From Coccinella septempunctata (taxonomy: Eukaryota > Arthropoda > Insecta > Coleoptera > Coccinellidae): DNA of 64,000 bases. The position numbers were made by a program, and so were the translations under genes. The first letter of the stretch is position 1; every line of letters starts with the position of its first letter. This document shows, one piece after another, positions 53,996 to 64,000 of this stretch. Below the pieces are notes generated by a model. It did not search any database. It saw nothing but the letters and a program-made list of their open reading frames with translations, and was not told the DNA's origin. The stretch is taken from NCBI RefSeq assembly GCF_907165205.1, contig NC_058191.1:1428501-1492500 (forward strand), written 5' to 3'.

Positions 53996-54344
53996 GAAGA
54001 ATACTATATGCCTATTTTTCCGAAGAAAATTCGAAATATATAGCCTATTATGTTCCATAGTACTGATATGAAAATACGAGAATTGATTTATTGACCTACT
54101 CGTACATGTCGATATGCACTTAATTTTCAATAATTTTCCACAATCCTCCATCCTCCAATGTTACAAATATGTAACGTGGATATCATGGAGCGGAGACATG
54201 AAATTAACAAAATGTGGATATAATTTGGATACAGCACAGGCACATCCCAAACATTGTATCAGACACATAATGGTTACAGAAATATAACACATAACAAAGT
54301 TCCCAAGAAAACATAACAGATATGTTATTGGTCACCTGAGAATA

Positions 54345-54595
54345 CTGAAGAGCTTCTTTTCCATTGACATGAAATTTTTTTTATCCCCTGTTCATCTCGA
54401 AATTATACATCTGAATCAAAAAACCAGGACAGAAAACAAGAAAAAAAAGTAAATAATGTAGCCTTCATTGATCTGATTCGAAGATCTTCTTGTAACTGAG
54501 GAAAAAATAATTAATCATAGGTACATAACTTGTTCTCCAATTGCACTGTGAAGAACATCATATCTGCATCAAAAATTGACATCCCCGTGAATCCA
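54345..54595. repeat. Dispersed repeat shared with 35330-35575
   Basis: Second copy of the repeat lying inside the long hAT-like element. Here it is outside any recognisable hAT ends, so it is an independent family. Confidence 0.55.
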
Positions 54596-54654
54596 CCCTG
54601 GTGTTTGGGTGTGTTCCAAAAAACTACGTTTTTCAAAGTTGATTATTTTATTAT

Positions 54655-54882
54655 ACCAGACTGCCTGTTGCTGAAAGGTCACAACACTCTGTATTTTGTA
54701 ACATTTGTGATGACCAATCATTCGCCTGAAGCAAAATTAGAACATCATTCGAGTAGGTGTATATATACGAAACGGATGATGTTTTGGTCACAAATTTATA
54801 TTTTTCTTCAGCCCAATGGTTGGTCATCACAAATGTCACTTAATACAGGATGTTGTGACCTTTCAGCACCAGGTATTCTGGT
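54655..54882. mobile_element. Foldback MITE, about 228 bp
   Basis: It is nearly all inverted repeat: the left arm starts ACCAGACTGCCTGTTGCTGA and the right arm inverted reads ACCAGAATACCTGGTGCTGA; both continue AAGGTCACAACA and on through CATTTGTGATGACCAA for about 100 bp per arm. The spacer is short (about 54762-54780). Frames of 144 (plus) and 62 (minus) codons across it arise from the symmetry. Confidence 0.75.
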
Positions 54883-55179
54883 TTCGGTTATGTCGATTCT
54901 AGGTTATCGACTGTATGGGGCGTCCGTAGAAAAATCAAAATTCGGATTTGAATTTATAGGTTAGTTGTAATGAATTTTTTTATTAAATTCTGGTCCAAAT
55001 CCCATTTCGCTATAACAATTACTTCAAAAGTTACAAGTAGGTAGTTTAGCTTTAGATAGAACCTACACCGAACAGGCATAGGGAAAGACAAGTGTAATTA
55101 AATTAAGACCCTCCCGATGCGAGGAATTGTAATAAATATCTACAAAATTGTAAAATGCTGCCGGTTTTGGAAGGGTGTT

Positions 55180-57321
55180 TAATCCATTCACTCTTATTTT
55201 AGCACTCGGTTGGCCGTGGAAGTTTGACACATTCAACTCTGTACAGTACGAAAATATGGGGTTATGACGCTTGTCAAAACATTGAATCAGCACCATGTGG
55301 TCCGTTCTACGTAAAAGTCTCAGTAATTACGTATTTTATCACAATGTCGAATCGGAAAATATTAAGTCAAAAATAATATGTGACGAACATAATTGACGTT
55401 TATACATTCATTCATTCATTAATTGCTGTATCCCGTTACCGGGAATTTATCTACAAAAAGACATAAAAAAGAACAGACTTATAATTTCTTGGGGCTAATT
55501 GCGACTGTGTGCCCTCCTGTGACTGAAGAGACCCAACCGTGACCTACAGATCCTTCCACACTCCGGGCATGGATAGTCACCAACCAGATCTGGCCGCCGC
55601 TGAATTCTTCTCGAGTCTCCATTACAACTGTGCACCATAGATCTCCACTGTTACCTGTCTAACGCTAGTTGTTCCCAGTTATGATTGGAATTAATTGATT
55701 TTAGGGATTGATGTAGTGTATCAAACCGCTTATACTGGCCTCCTGGTTTCCGGGCTCCCTCTGCCAATTCGCTATACAGAGCTATTTTGGGGAGTCTTGT
55801 GTCTTGCATCCTCAGAATGTGGCCGCTCCATCTGAATCGGGCCCTCGTTACTTGAGTCTCAATTGTTGTACAACTCGCGCGTTGCAAGACTTCTGCATTC
55901 GAAACTTTGTGGAACCATCTGATGTGCATTATCTGTCTTAGATGACGTTGTTGCGTTTGTTCAAGCTGTTTAATATATCGCCTGTAGGGCGCCCAGCTTT
56001 CGCTTCCGTAAAGAAGCGTTGGGAGGACGACTGCTTTGTAAACAGCTGTCTTGGTCTTCAGATTGAGGTCGTTATTTTGAAATACTCTGTCCTTTAGCTT
56101 CCAGAAGGCCCTTGATGCCGAATTGATACGGTTGTGTATTTCCGTGTCTAGGTTAGCCCTAGTATTTACGAAGCTTCCCAAGTATTTGAACTGCTCGACC
56201 TGTTCTAGGGTTTCATTCTCCAGGCTGATATGTGTTTGGAGGCTTTCTGGGGGACTTACCAGGATTTTGGTTTTGTCGATATTGAGTCTAAGGCCTAAAG
56301 CTTCGTTATCATGTTTATAGGTGTCCAGCATTATCTGTAGATCCTCTGGGCTGCTAGCTATAAGTGCGCAGTCGTTTATACAAACTGATTGAAGACGTAC
56401 CACATCTAGTTATTCACATGGACAATACAGGGAGATCACTTTTTGAATATATTTATTTCTGCTGTAGGAGAAAATTGAATATTGACACATAATATGCAGC
56501 AGCTCTAAGGAGTTAATGTTGACTATCTTCTTTGGCTACAGGTTGAAGACCTTAGATCAGTTGTAGAATTAAAAAAAAAATCAACCCGAAGTTGAAATGC
56601 ATCTGATACAGTGGTAGGGAATGGGTATCTCTCGAAGGAATTAATGGATAATTACAAGAATGTTAAATTCTTCAACAAAAATCATTATGCATCAATGGAA
56701 GTCAAAATAATTAAAGGAAATTTCTAGGATTCAAGGCAAAAGGAACTCCACCCTTGAACAAAAATGTCACATATGTTTAATACTTCCATATAATAATAAT
56801 AATAATCATATATTTATTGATTCCTTAAAACATTTGCGATTTATAGGACAAGTCAAATAAAAAATAGAAAAATAAATTTTCTCTAAAATAAAATTCTTCA
56901 CCACTTTTTAGGGTATCCCAATAGAAGGAAATTCTTTGTCATCCTCTTCATTCAGAATCTTCCTGATTTTGGAAACATTCAGTAAGTAAGTCGTTCAGAT
57001 TCACATGAAACATTATATGAATTCACATACCTACATTGAATATTTTCGCTACCGTCTGATATAGGTATTGTAGATATTAGAATATCAGGGTTACCTACTA
57101 TTTCAATCAGCGGACCTGAACTCTAAATAGCATTTCCTGTATTCTCTCTTTTTCAATCACTTTCGGAATCTTTACAATATCAATTGATATTAGTTGTGGC
57201 AAGGGCATTATGATATTAACGACATTTCATGAGGGCCAACCTTACTCCGTTCTAGTTACAAAACTTGAGCAAATTATTTCATGGCCAACACAGTGCTAAA
57301 ATAGAAATGAATGAAGTATAG
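55180..57321 (+). mobile_element. GGTTGGCCATG family element, copy d, carrying an RTE-like insertion
   Basis: The left end (CCATTCACTCTTATTTTAGC, TCGGTTGGCC) and right end (inverse of CCAACACAGTGCTAAAATAG) are both present. Without the insertion (55406-56372 plus one 9-bp duplication) the element is about 1.17 kb and colinear with copy b. Confidence 0.75.
55406..56372 (-). pseudogene. 5'-truncated RTE-like LINE (RT C-terminal part)
   Basis: The minus strand is open from the insertion point to 55651 (about 240 codons). It begins immediately after where the catalytic (Y/F)ADD should be: the first residues are DCALIAS. Then come KYLGSFVNT, LPTLLYGSESWAPY, the RWSGHILRMQDTRLPK block and a GARKPGGQYKRF block, typical of the C-terminal region of RTE-like proteins. 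The element 3' end is a GAATGAATG short repeat, as RTE elements have. A perfect 9-bp duplication CGTTTATAC (55397-55405, 56373-56381) flanks it. The catalytic core is missing, so it was dead on arrival. Confidence 0.75.
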
Positions 57322-59336
57322 GTTTAAGTTTACAGAAAATGCTTTATCCATAATAACCGTGGGGGCAGAAAGTGGGAAATATATGTTTGGAAATATTTTG
57401 ATGCATTCCTCTCTTCCTCCTCTAAGAAATTCCATATCAGGCGTGCTTAAACAATGCGTAACCAAAAACCAACCAAATCACGTCAAATTTTCACGGACAC
57501 CGACAAACGATTCATTCACCCACCACCGAAAACCGTACATATCCCAGTTCGGAATAAATGAATCGTCACAAATCAATTAGTTCCGAGCTTAGTATCCGTT
57601 CCATAACACCGGAATCCCCTCTACAGTCGGCCAGTCGATAAACGTGCGAATTCAGAACGCAACACCTCGTCAACAGTCCACACTACAGAGAAGGACGGTT
57701 GCAGGTATCGAAAATAATAGAAAATGCCCCGCATTGTTGTGCAAATCTGAATTCTAACTGTCGCGTGGCACGAAGTGTGGCACGGTATGTCGGATATATG
57801 CCAGGTAGTCTCGATGGCTCTCTCTCTCTCCTTCTAGTGCTCCTAGTTTGTAACAATAGGAGCGCGTCTAGAGAGAGACGGGATATCACATGTGAGCTTA
57901 AAAGCTAAAAGCTGAACATCTGGCGTGGGGTATCCCTGCGATGTGTGTACAGCGACGGATCTAGGATAGGAATTAGAATTTGTACGTTAGTTGGAGTTTT
58001 CCGTTTCGAAAATTCGAGTGGTAGCCAGTACAGAACTTTCCATTTTCATTAATTTTCATACTCAGAGATGAGGACAGAAGTTCTTTGAAAGAATCTGACA
58101 AAATAGTCCATCAACAGCTCCTCTGAAAGTATTATTCTACTGTTTATTTTCTCATTTAATAATTTGGATTCAAATATTTCTAGAAATACCTATACTTTCA
58201 GCTTTTAGCTGTTCTGAATAATTTGAATTAGAACATAGTGATAATTTCTTATATACTTCAGCTGAGTTGTGTTGCAATAGGAGCAATCAAGTGGTCGACC
58301 ATAAGCAGTTAGTTTCGGCAATTCGACTTTGATAGTGGAAGGAACGTACTGGGGACTAAATTTGGTCAACTATACGTTCTTTCTGATCTAGTAATCGATC
58401 TTTTAGTTAGTCGAGAACCATAATAATCTCTGTTGTCTTCTTCCACCAAATTAAACCATTGAGTATCAACCACTCAAAGCTCAGACTCATAGAATCCCAT
58501 TTATATGTGTGTAAATAGATAGACTCTTAACGATGGCTTCAGTAGAATAGATGAGTGGGGTAAATGGATCGATTCAACTTTTGGAAAAGACAGAAATTTC
58601 TAAATCTTCAACACACCAAAAAGGCCAGCACTATGTTTGTCCCATTACGCTGATCGTAACCTGAAAAAAAATTTGAATAATGCTAGTGATCACAACAAAT
58701 TTCGAAAATGTGCTACTGAGGGGTGTTAGAAGCATTGCAACTAAATCAACAACAGCTTCATTCAGTAAGAGTCCTATATCGGTTAGTCAATGACCTGCAG
58801 CTCTAGCAGTGTTGCTACATTGAGTTAACCAAGATTGGGAGCCTAAATGAACTGATAGAGTATTGTAGCTGTCAATGAATCATTTTCATAATCATAGTGA
58901 TGTAGAGAAAATTATATTTTCCTATGTGTATATGTAAACAGGGTGTAAACATTCCGAACCATGCAAAATATTAATCCTAATTAATTAATGAGTTAGGAAA
59001 GGTCCAGTAGGTCTTTATCCGAAAATGTGTCATGGTTAAGCTATCCTGATATGGTTTGGTAAACTAGAAATAGTAATGAATAAACCACCATCATAATTCT
59101 AGAAATCACTGAGAATGTGTTGCTATTACCTATCAAATGCATGCACGTTTTTTCATCCATCATGAAAATTCTTTCAAAATTCGTTAATGCGGGCCTGTTC
59201 GAACCCCCTCAATAGATTCAGGTACCTAATTCTACTAGCAAAGTACTTCGGAGACCCATGCGGATTTATCGAGTAATCCGTTGGGACTTTCCCTCCGAAA
59301 TTTGGGGATCGTACTTTCACTGATATTGATATTAGG
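57322..59336. other. Intergenic; CpG-richer block at 57.40-57.98 kb
   Basis: 57.40-57.98 kb has frames on both strands (89 and 69 codons plus, 68 minus) without domains, and a CTCTCTCTCTCTCC tract partnered downstream by a GAGAGAGAC stretch that could fold. It may be host regulatory DNA. The rest shows nothing recognisable. Confidence 0.3.
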
Positions 59337-61590
59337 AATTATATTCGCTCATTATCAGAATATTTTTCCACTCGTTTCAGAGAATGATTGTGCCAATGTA
59401 TCAGCAATGGATTCTGTACTAAACTTAGAAGAAGCGAAGTTTCGTAATTAATTATTATCATTGTTGTCAGGTAGTTGTGGGTGTATACGTGATGTTGGAT
59501 TTGTTTATTTGTGTTTCCTGATTCTAGTAGCATAACTCATCGATCTATATTTGAAGTTTTCTTTTATACAAATATCTGATATATTGTACCAACAAGTGTT
59601 GTACACTTGCAAAAAATTAAACAGACGTCTCAACCCTTAAACAATATTCCATTTTGATTCGGATACAAATTTTGACACTTTTCAGAGAATCATGTAATTT
59701 ATGAAATGTCATAAAAGGTATCGCCTCGATTCAATCCCTAACAAGAGCAAAATGACGTTTGTCCGCTCATGTTCATGTTATTTTATTTCACTTATGAATT
59801 AAAAAAATTTTAATTCACTAAGTTGATAAACATCAACTTACCCTTGCTGCTATGGATTGAATAAAGTCGTTTTTAAACTTCAAACTAAAATATTAAATAT
59901 TGAGTATATCCCATGAATTTTTCCTTGAGTTTAAAAACCACAAAATCAGAGCTTTTGGAATGAGACTTAATTAATTAATATTCTTCAGTTTCTCCATGAA
60001 CATTTCGAGATTGTGATTCAGAGTGTCTTGTATTGAAGACTTATAGAGGCAACTAAAAGATTGAAAGAAATAGCTTAAATTGTTTCCTAAAGAAAATGCA
60101 ATATAGATATTTGCCAAAATCCTTTGTTCCAACAAGGGCCCATTGGGGCTACATACACCGGTACATAAGTTGACCCATATTCAATATAAATAGCAAAAAT
60201 GTATACACATGACATATCAAACGTTGATTTTTCGCACACTGTACTCTTCCAATTAGATAATACATACATACATGTATAAATAAATAAAATTTGTCCCTTT
60301 CTTCTCTTTCATATGTTGTTGTTTCTTCTAATTCATATCTTTTTGTGTACGTTTTTTATATTTTTTTAGGGTGCAAGACTTCATGAATATATCATTTATA
60401 TTTAGGACATGATATCCAGGATTTGTTCTGATATGGATGATGGGCAATATGACAAGGGAGTTGGATTTATTTATCAATAGTTATTTTTACTCAGTTTCAG
60501 TTGATACTTTTTTTAAAGAAAATCTAAGTTGAATATCTTGCAATTTTCTCATTATTGAAATACAATTATTTCTCTTTAAAGAAGAGTATCTAAATCCCTT
60601 TTTCTTGCCTTTTAGGTTAATTCAAAATTGATTAATGAATTCTCACATCGATCATTGAACTAAAAACTGAATGATTTTCACTAACAAAACTTATTTCCTC
60701 GATACGTGTTTCGTTTCGCCATCACAGTAGCATATTCAGGAAGGTGAAGGTAAACTCAGTTTACCTTCGTAGGATGAGCTTCAAGGGACAAAGATTTTTG
60801 AATGCCTAATGGTTCAATTTCTGTAATTTCATGAATAATTAGTGATGTGTATCAAAAAAGATTGGAGAAGTAGTTTCTTTCCATTGGTTAGATTCCCTAT
60901 GCAACTATTGATGCCAATTCCAAAATAAAAAAAAATAAATAATAAAACATTAATTCGTATTATAAATAAATCCGAGTTTTCAAATCGTTCTGCACAATAA
61001 TCGAGTGATGCCGAAAGTGACAAAGTGGTTGCCGAACAACGAACGAGAAATAAATCATATTGATGCTTACCACATGTAGGTAAGTATTTTCCCAAGCTTC
61101 ACAAACAATTTCAATATTCGTTCTGCTACCAATTCGCAAATGAGGAAACCAGACAATTTCACGCCTTTTCTCTCGACTTTTGGACACATGTGTTTTTATT
61201 AGGAAATGTCATAATGTCTCCGACATGGGAATTTCCACAAACTGAATATTAGTTTCGGCTGAAACTGATATTTTATGCTTTAATGAAAGTAGGCCCTTAC
61301 AAGCCGTCGAAAGGTTTATATTTTTCGTCATTCTCTTGAGGTATAACATTTTTTAGCTTATGTTGAAGAATAAATATATACCATACTTCCCCAATATTTT
61401 CAAGTATTTTGGACTTTAAAAATTTTAAAAATTAAAAAAAAATGGAAATTTGTTTAATTCTAGAAATATTCGTCGCTTTATTGACTTTTTTGATTCAGCA
61501 CTGCTGCTTTTGCAGATTAACTCTTAAAAGGCTCGAAAAACTGTGACAAAACTTTTTAAATTTAATTTCAGTTATATACATTCTTGATTA
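59337..61590. other. Intergenic with small perfect hairpins
   Basis: 59819-59838 contains AAGTTGATAAACATCAACTT (8-bp arms, 4-nt loop), next to an A/T palindrome ending TTTTAATTCAC. 60746-60768 is GAAGGTAAACT-C-AGTTTACCTTC, an 11-bp perfect palindrome around one base. No genes seen; the frames at 60829-61187 (minus) have no domain. Confidence 0.4.
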
Positions 61591-61850
61591 ATGATAATAA
61601 TAACACTTTATTTCCATATAATGTCAACAGTACATTGTGAAGAAAGTCATGCAAAGAAAAAGAAAAGATACAAGTATTCTAATGAAGAAACTCTGACAGA
61701 CTATAGAAAAATCTGTCGATAAAAAAGGCTTTTAGCCTTTTCCTGAAAGTTTCCCTCGTAACAAGGAACAATTAACGTTTTTACGATAAACCTTTGCTCA
61801 TTCAGCTCATAAATTTCATGTGTTGAAATGGATTTTACCAGTTGGATAAT
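61591..61850 (-). pseudogene. 5'-truncated LINE 3' end
   Basis: The minus strand at 61768-61679 ends a frame with TRETFRKRLKAFF and a TAG stop. The FRKRLK-type ending and a 3' UTR with AATAAAG and a TTATTATTATCATT tail (61591-61604) are typical of CR1/jockey-group LINEs. Upstream coding is frameshifted beyond 61770. Clade uncertain. Confidence 0.4.
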
Positions 61851-62442
61851 AATATAATATGAAGGTGGTTTTAATTGAAAAATTTATTCCCTCGAAAACA
61901 TTACTGATAATTTTTGTCAATTTTCAAAAATTATATATTTTCTGAACAATATTCGCCTCAGATTGGGAAAATGTATGACATTGACCTCAAAATTATTAGT
62001 AAAACAAGAAAAATTTCGACAATTTCATGTCTATAATAAAAAGGTTAGTAGATAAAAGAAACCATCAATAACCTGAGTAACACAAGCTTTAACCATTTAT
62101 ATCACAAAGAGTTAGGCTTACCATTTGAAAAAACTGCCCCCTTGTATAGGGTGTTATCTCAATCATACCTGAAAATTTCCATAATTTTAAATAATTTTCA
62201 CCTGTTGGAGCATTTTACTACAGAATAGTTAATGATGAAGATATAAATTTTCTGCATTTTAATTCACTTCGCATATTTCAAGCGAATATTAATGATATTA
62301 ATATAATAGGAAACTAGCTGAGAGCTGAGTTAGACTTTTGGCAAAATAGATAAGTAGTATTTTCCTAAAATTACTTTACATTAATAACAAATCTTTTATA
62401 TCTCTAACGCTAGGTTATCCCTTCCTTTTTTTATTTCCATAG

Positions 62443-62602
62443 CGTTCGGAACGGGATCAACAAGTTACCGAATTTTTTATTGTGTGCCATATGGAACGAT
62501 GATTTTGCCGAAGAACAACATAAGTTGAACGCTGCACCAAGCATATTCCGTTTCCTTCCCGCGGATGCCAAATGTTGGATCAAACGTAGTGCCACGTTAT
62601 AA
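62443..62602 (+). CDS. Exon-like open segment, unknown protein
   Basis: It follows an excellent acceptor (CCTTTTTTTATTTCCATAG, ending 62442). The frame is open for 52 codons to TAA at 62600-62602, with balanced composition (motifs NGINKLPNFLLCAIW and NDDFAEEQHKL) unlike the surrounding AT-rich DNA. If spliced, the exon begins with one base completing a codon. However, the reverse strand is also open here (62664-62431, 77 codons), which weakens the call. I do not recognise the protein; it may be a host terminal exon or an old transposon relic. Confidence 0.3.
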
Positions 62603-62618
62603 AAATAGATATTTGTGA

Positions 62619-62789
62619 AGTGCCACATATGGTCGTAATTGCACGTTCGATTCGTTAGCGTCATGTGGTTGCAAGGCGCCCAAGGAACTGGCCTTACCCA
62701 AACCGAAGATACTCAAGGTTGTTGTGAAGGAAGCCCTCTACAACCTCGTCTTTATACCGGCATCCAAAAACAACATTGAGAATCGATAA
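62619..62789 (+). CDS. Second exon-like open segment, unknown protein
   Basis: A frame open from 62619 to TAA at 62787-62789 gives 56 codons, including KELALPKPKILKVVVKEAL and YNLVFIPASK, which looks coding. It is in a different phase from the preceding segment (62443-62602). A second plus frame from the ATG at 62663 is also open to about 62778, so the true frame is unclear. With the previous entry this makes a 350-bp coding-like island in otherwise non-coding sequence. Confidence 0.3.
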   Translation, partial: SATYGRNCTFDSLASCGCKAPKELALPKPKILKVVVKEALYNLVFIPASKNNIENR

Positions 62790-63897
62790 ATTTCGTACAA
62801 AATCAGAGTTTGATAGCATCAGAATTATAATTATGTTGTGAAATTAATATTGAAAATAACAACATAATCACGGTTTTTTGAGGTAACACTTTGAAGCAGT
62901 TGAGGAATGTGATTCTATTAATGAAGGAAAAAAATTTGAAAACTATATTTATCCAATATTTTTTTATATTTTAAGTTGAAGCCTAGTACTCAGTCAAAGA
63001 ATTTCAGAAGGGTCTTATATTTGTGAGTATTCTCATCGACACAAAGATAGATATTTTTTTACGAATATCGAGAAAAAAATATTTGAAGGGTACAGGGAAA
63101 AAACCATCGATGTCAGTTTTTGTCCGAAAATGAGTTAGACACACAATTCAATTCAGAATGAAAAGTAGTAGGTATGTTATGGTACATTGTATATACATTG
63201 TATATTGAAACAGGCATGAAACTAGCTCAGTCATACGCTCCCGAAGATTTACCGTGCAGGGAAAGAACTAACGATATCGATCAATATACGAAAGAAAAAT
63301 CTCTCTCATTTCATGTAATGCACTCAGTTTATATATAATAATATTAAAAAGGTTCATTTCGAGAATAATAGTATTTAATTTGTCAGATTTCAAATAATAT
63401 GAATGGATTTTGAAGTTGAAAACGCGTTTTTCTCAGCTGTAAGGAAAATTGACATCGATGGTTGTTTCAGTGTACCCTTCATTTCAGATGGCCGTAACAT
63501 CCATGAGTCCAAACCAATTGTTTGATGCCATTTTGGCTAGTCCTGTTTGAAATCATGTTTTAGTTGGGACATCCTGTAACTAGATTTGAAATTCTAGAGT
63601 TCTGCCCTCCTCAGTTAAGTTTCACGTCACAAAGAAAAAATTTAAAACATCCTCAGTGGATAAACATTGATATGATACCAGGTACCTACTTATACCTTTT
63701 ATTCATCTATTGTTAACAACGGAACGAAGATTCCAATCCTAGCGATGGTTCTCTCCACAGTCTTATTTCTCATTAATTTTCATTTAATGAAAGTTGTTAA
63801 TGTACAAATAATCATTCCAAGAGCGATATGGAAAGACATTAAAAGGCCAAATGAATAAAAATTATGGATTAGTACGGTAAGCTTTTATACAAGGCGA
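62790..63897. other. Intergenic, nothing recognised
   Basis: AT-rich. A short direct repeat (ACATTGTATATACATTGTATAT, near 63184-63205) is the only structure noted. Confidence 0.4.
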
Positions 63898-64000
63898 TTT
63901 CTTCTAGACCTTTCAAAAAAAATGTTTCTTCTTGCTCTGCAAACCAGACCTCCACATAATTTATTACCTCCCCGTTGGAACAAAATTTACGACTTTTTAA
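63898..64000 (-). mobile_element. Mariner copy D, partial at window edge
   Basis: CTAGACCTTTC and the following 90 bases match 12494-12594 of copy A and 20299-20400 of copy B, i.e. the C-terminal coding part of the transposase on the minus strand. Its 3' end (left) is missing and the rest runs past the window. Confidence 0.75.

Noticed and set aside
54530..54964. 144-codon frame
   Set aside because: It crosses the foldback element; openness comes from the inverted symmetry, not from a gene.
59198..59208. GTTCGAACCCC, like a tRNA B box
   Set aside because: No A box or cloverleaf folds in the 80 bases upstream or on the other strand.

Overview
This is AT-rich animal nuclear DNA, almost certainly from an insect. 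A beetle is my best guess from the repeat style, but nothing here fixes the order. The evidence is indirect: mariner DD34D elements, two non-LTR retrotransposon types common in arthropods (a CR1/L2-like element with a PHD-finger ORF1 and a jockey-like element with a zinc-knuckle ORF1), many MITE-like elements, TATA/Inr-like sites, and no operons or dense genes. Only one host coding exon is reasonably convincing (637-1281, the terminal exon of a six-cysteine protein). A weaker exon-like patch lies at 62443-62789. The rest is gene-poor intergenic or intronic sequence filled by transposons of several ages. Layout: 0.6-1.3 kb host exon. 1.4-9.4 kb short terminal-inverted-repeat (TIR) elements, including a 1.04 kb element with GTACATACTCGAG ends and two copies of a family with GGTTGGCCATG ends. 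11.15-11.5 kb decayed LINE. 12.37-18.03 kb a mariner (copy A) split by a full-length LINE (13.49-17.87 kb) with both ORFs intact. 20.16-21.43 kb mariner B, with recognisable ends but a broken transposase. 22.4-24.3 kb two overlapping inverted-repeat pairs. 25.2-26.0 kb and 31.5-32.1 kb decayed jockey-like fragments. 26.9-31.2 kb more MITEs and a 174-bp tandem repeat. 34.1-39.0 kb two hAT-like non-autonomous elements in opposite orientation, each with a perfect 8-bp target duplication; one has split a Tc1 relic. 42.06-48.16 kb a three-layer nest: mariner C cut by a dispersed repeat that is itself cut by an intact 4.9 kb jockey-like LINE with a 12-bp target duplication and a 32-nt poly(A) tail. 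49.8-50.6 kb a MITE with TA target sites. 53.5-57.3 kb further TIR elements, one carrying a 5'-truncated RTE-like insertion, plus a foldback element. 61.6 kb a LINE 3' end. 63.9 kb to the window end part of a fourth mariner. The two intact LINEs use different solutions for making ORF2. The CR1/L2-like element has no ATG near the start of its endonuclease but has an in-phase A-AAA-AAC heptamer nine bases before the ORF1 stop codon, pointing to -1 frameshifting. The jockey-like element has a TAATG stop-start overlap, pointing to termination-reinitiation. I see no CRISPR array, rRNA, tRNA or convincing new defence-type system; the most unusual items are the frameshift cassette, the hammerhead-like hairpins and the nesting history.
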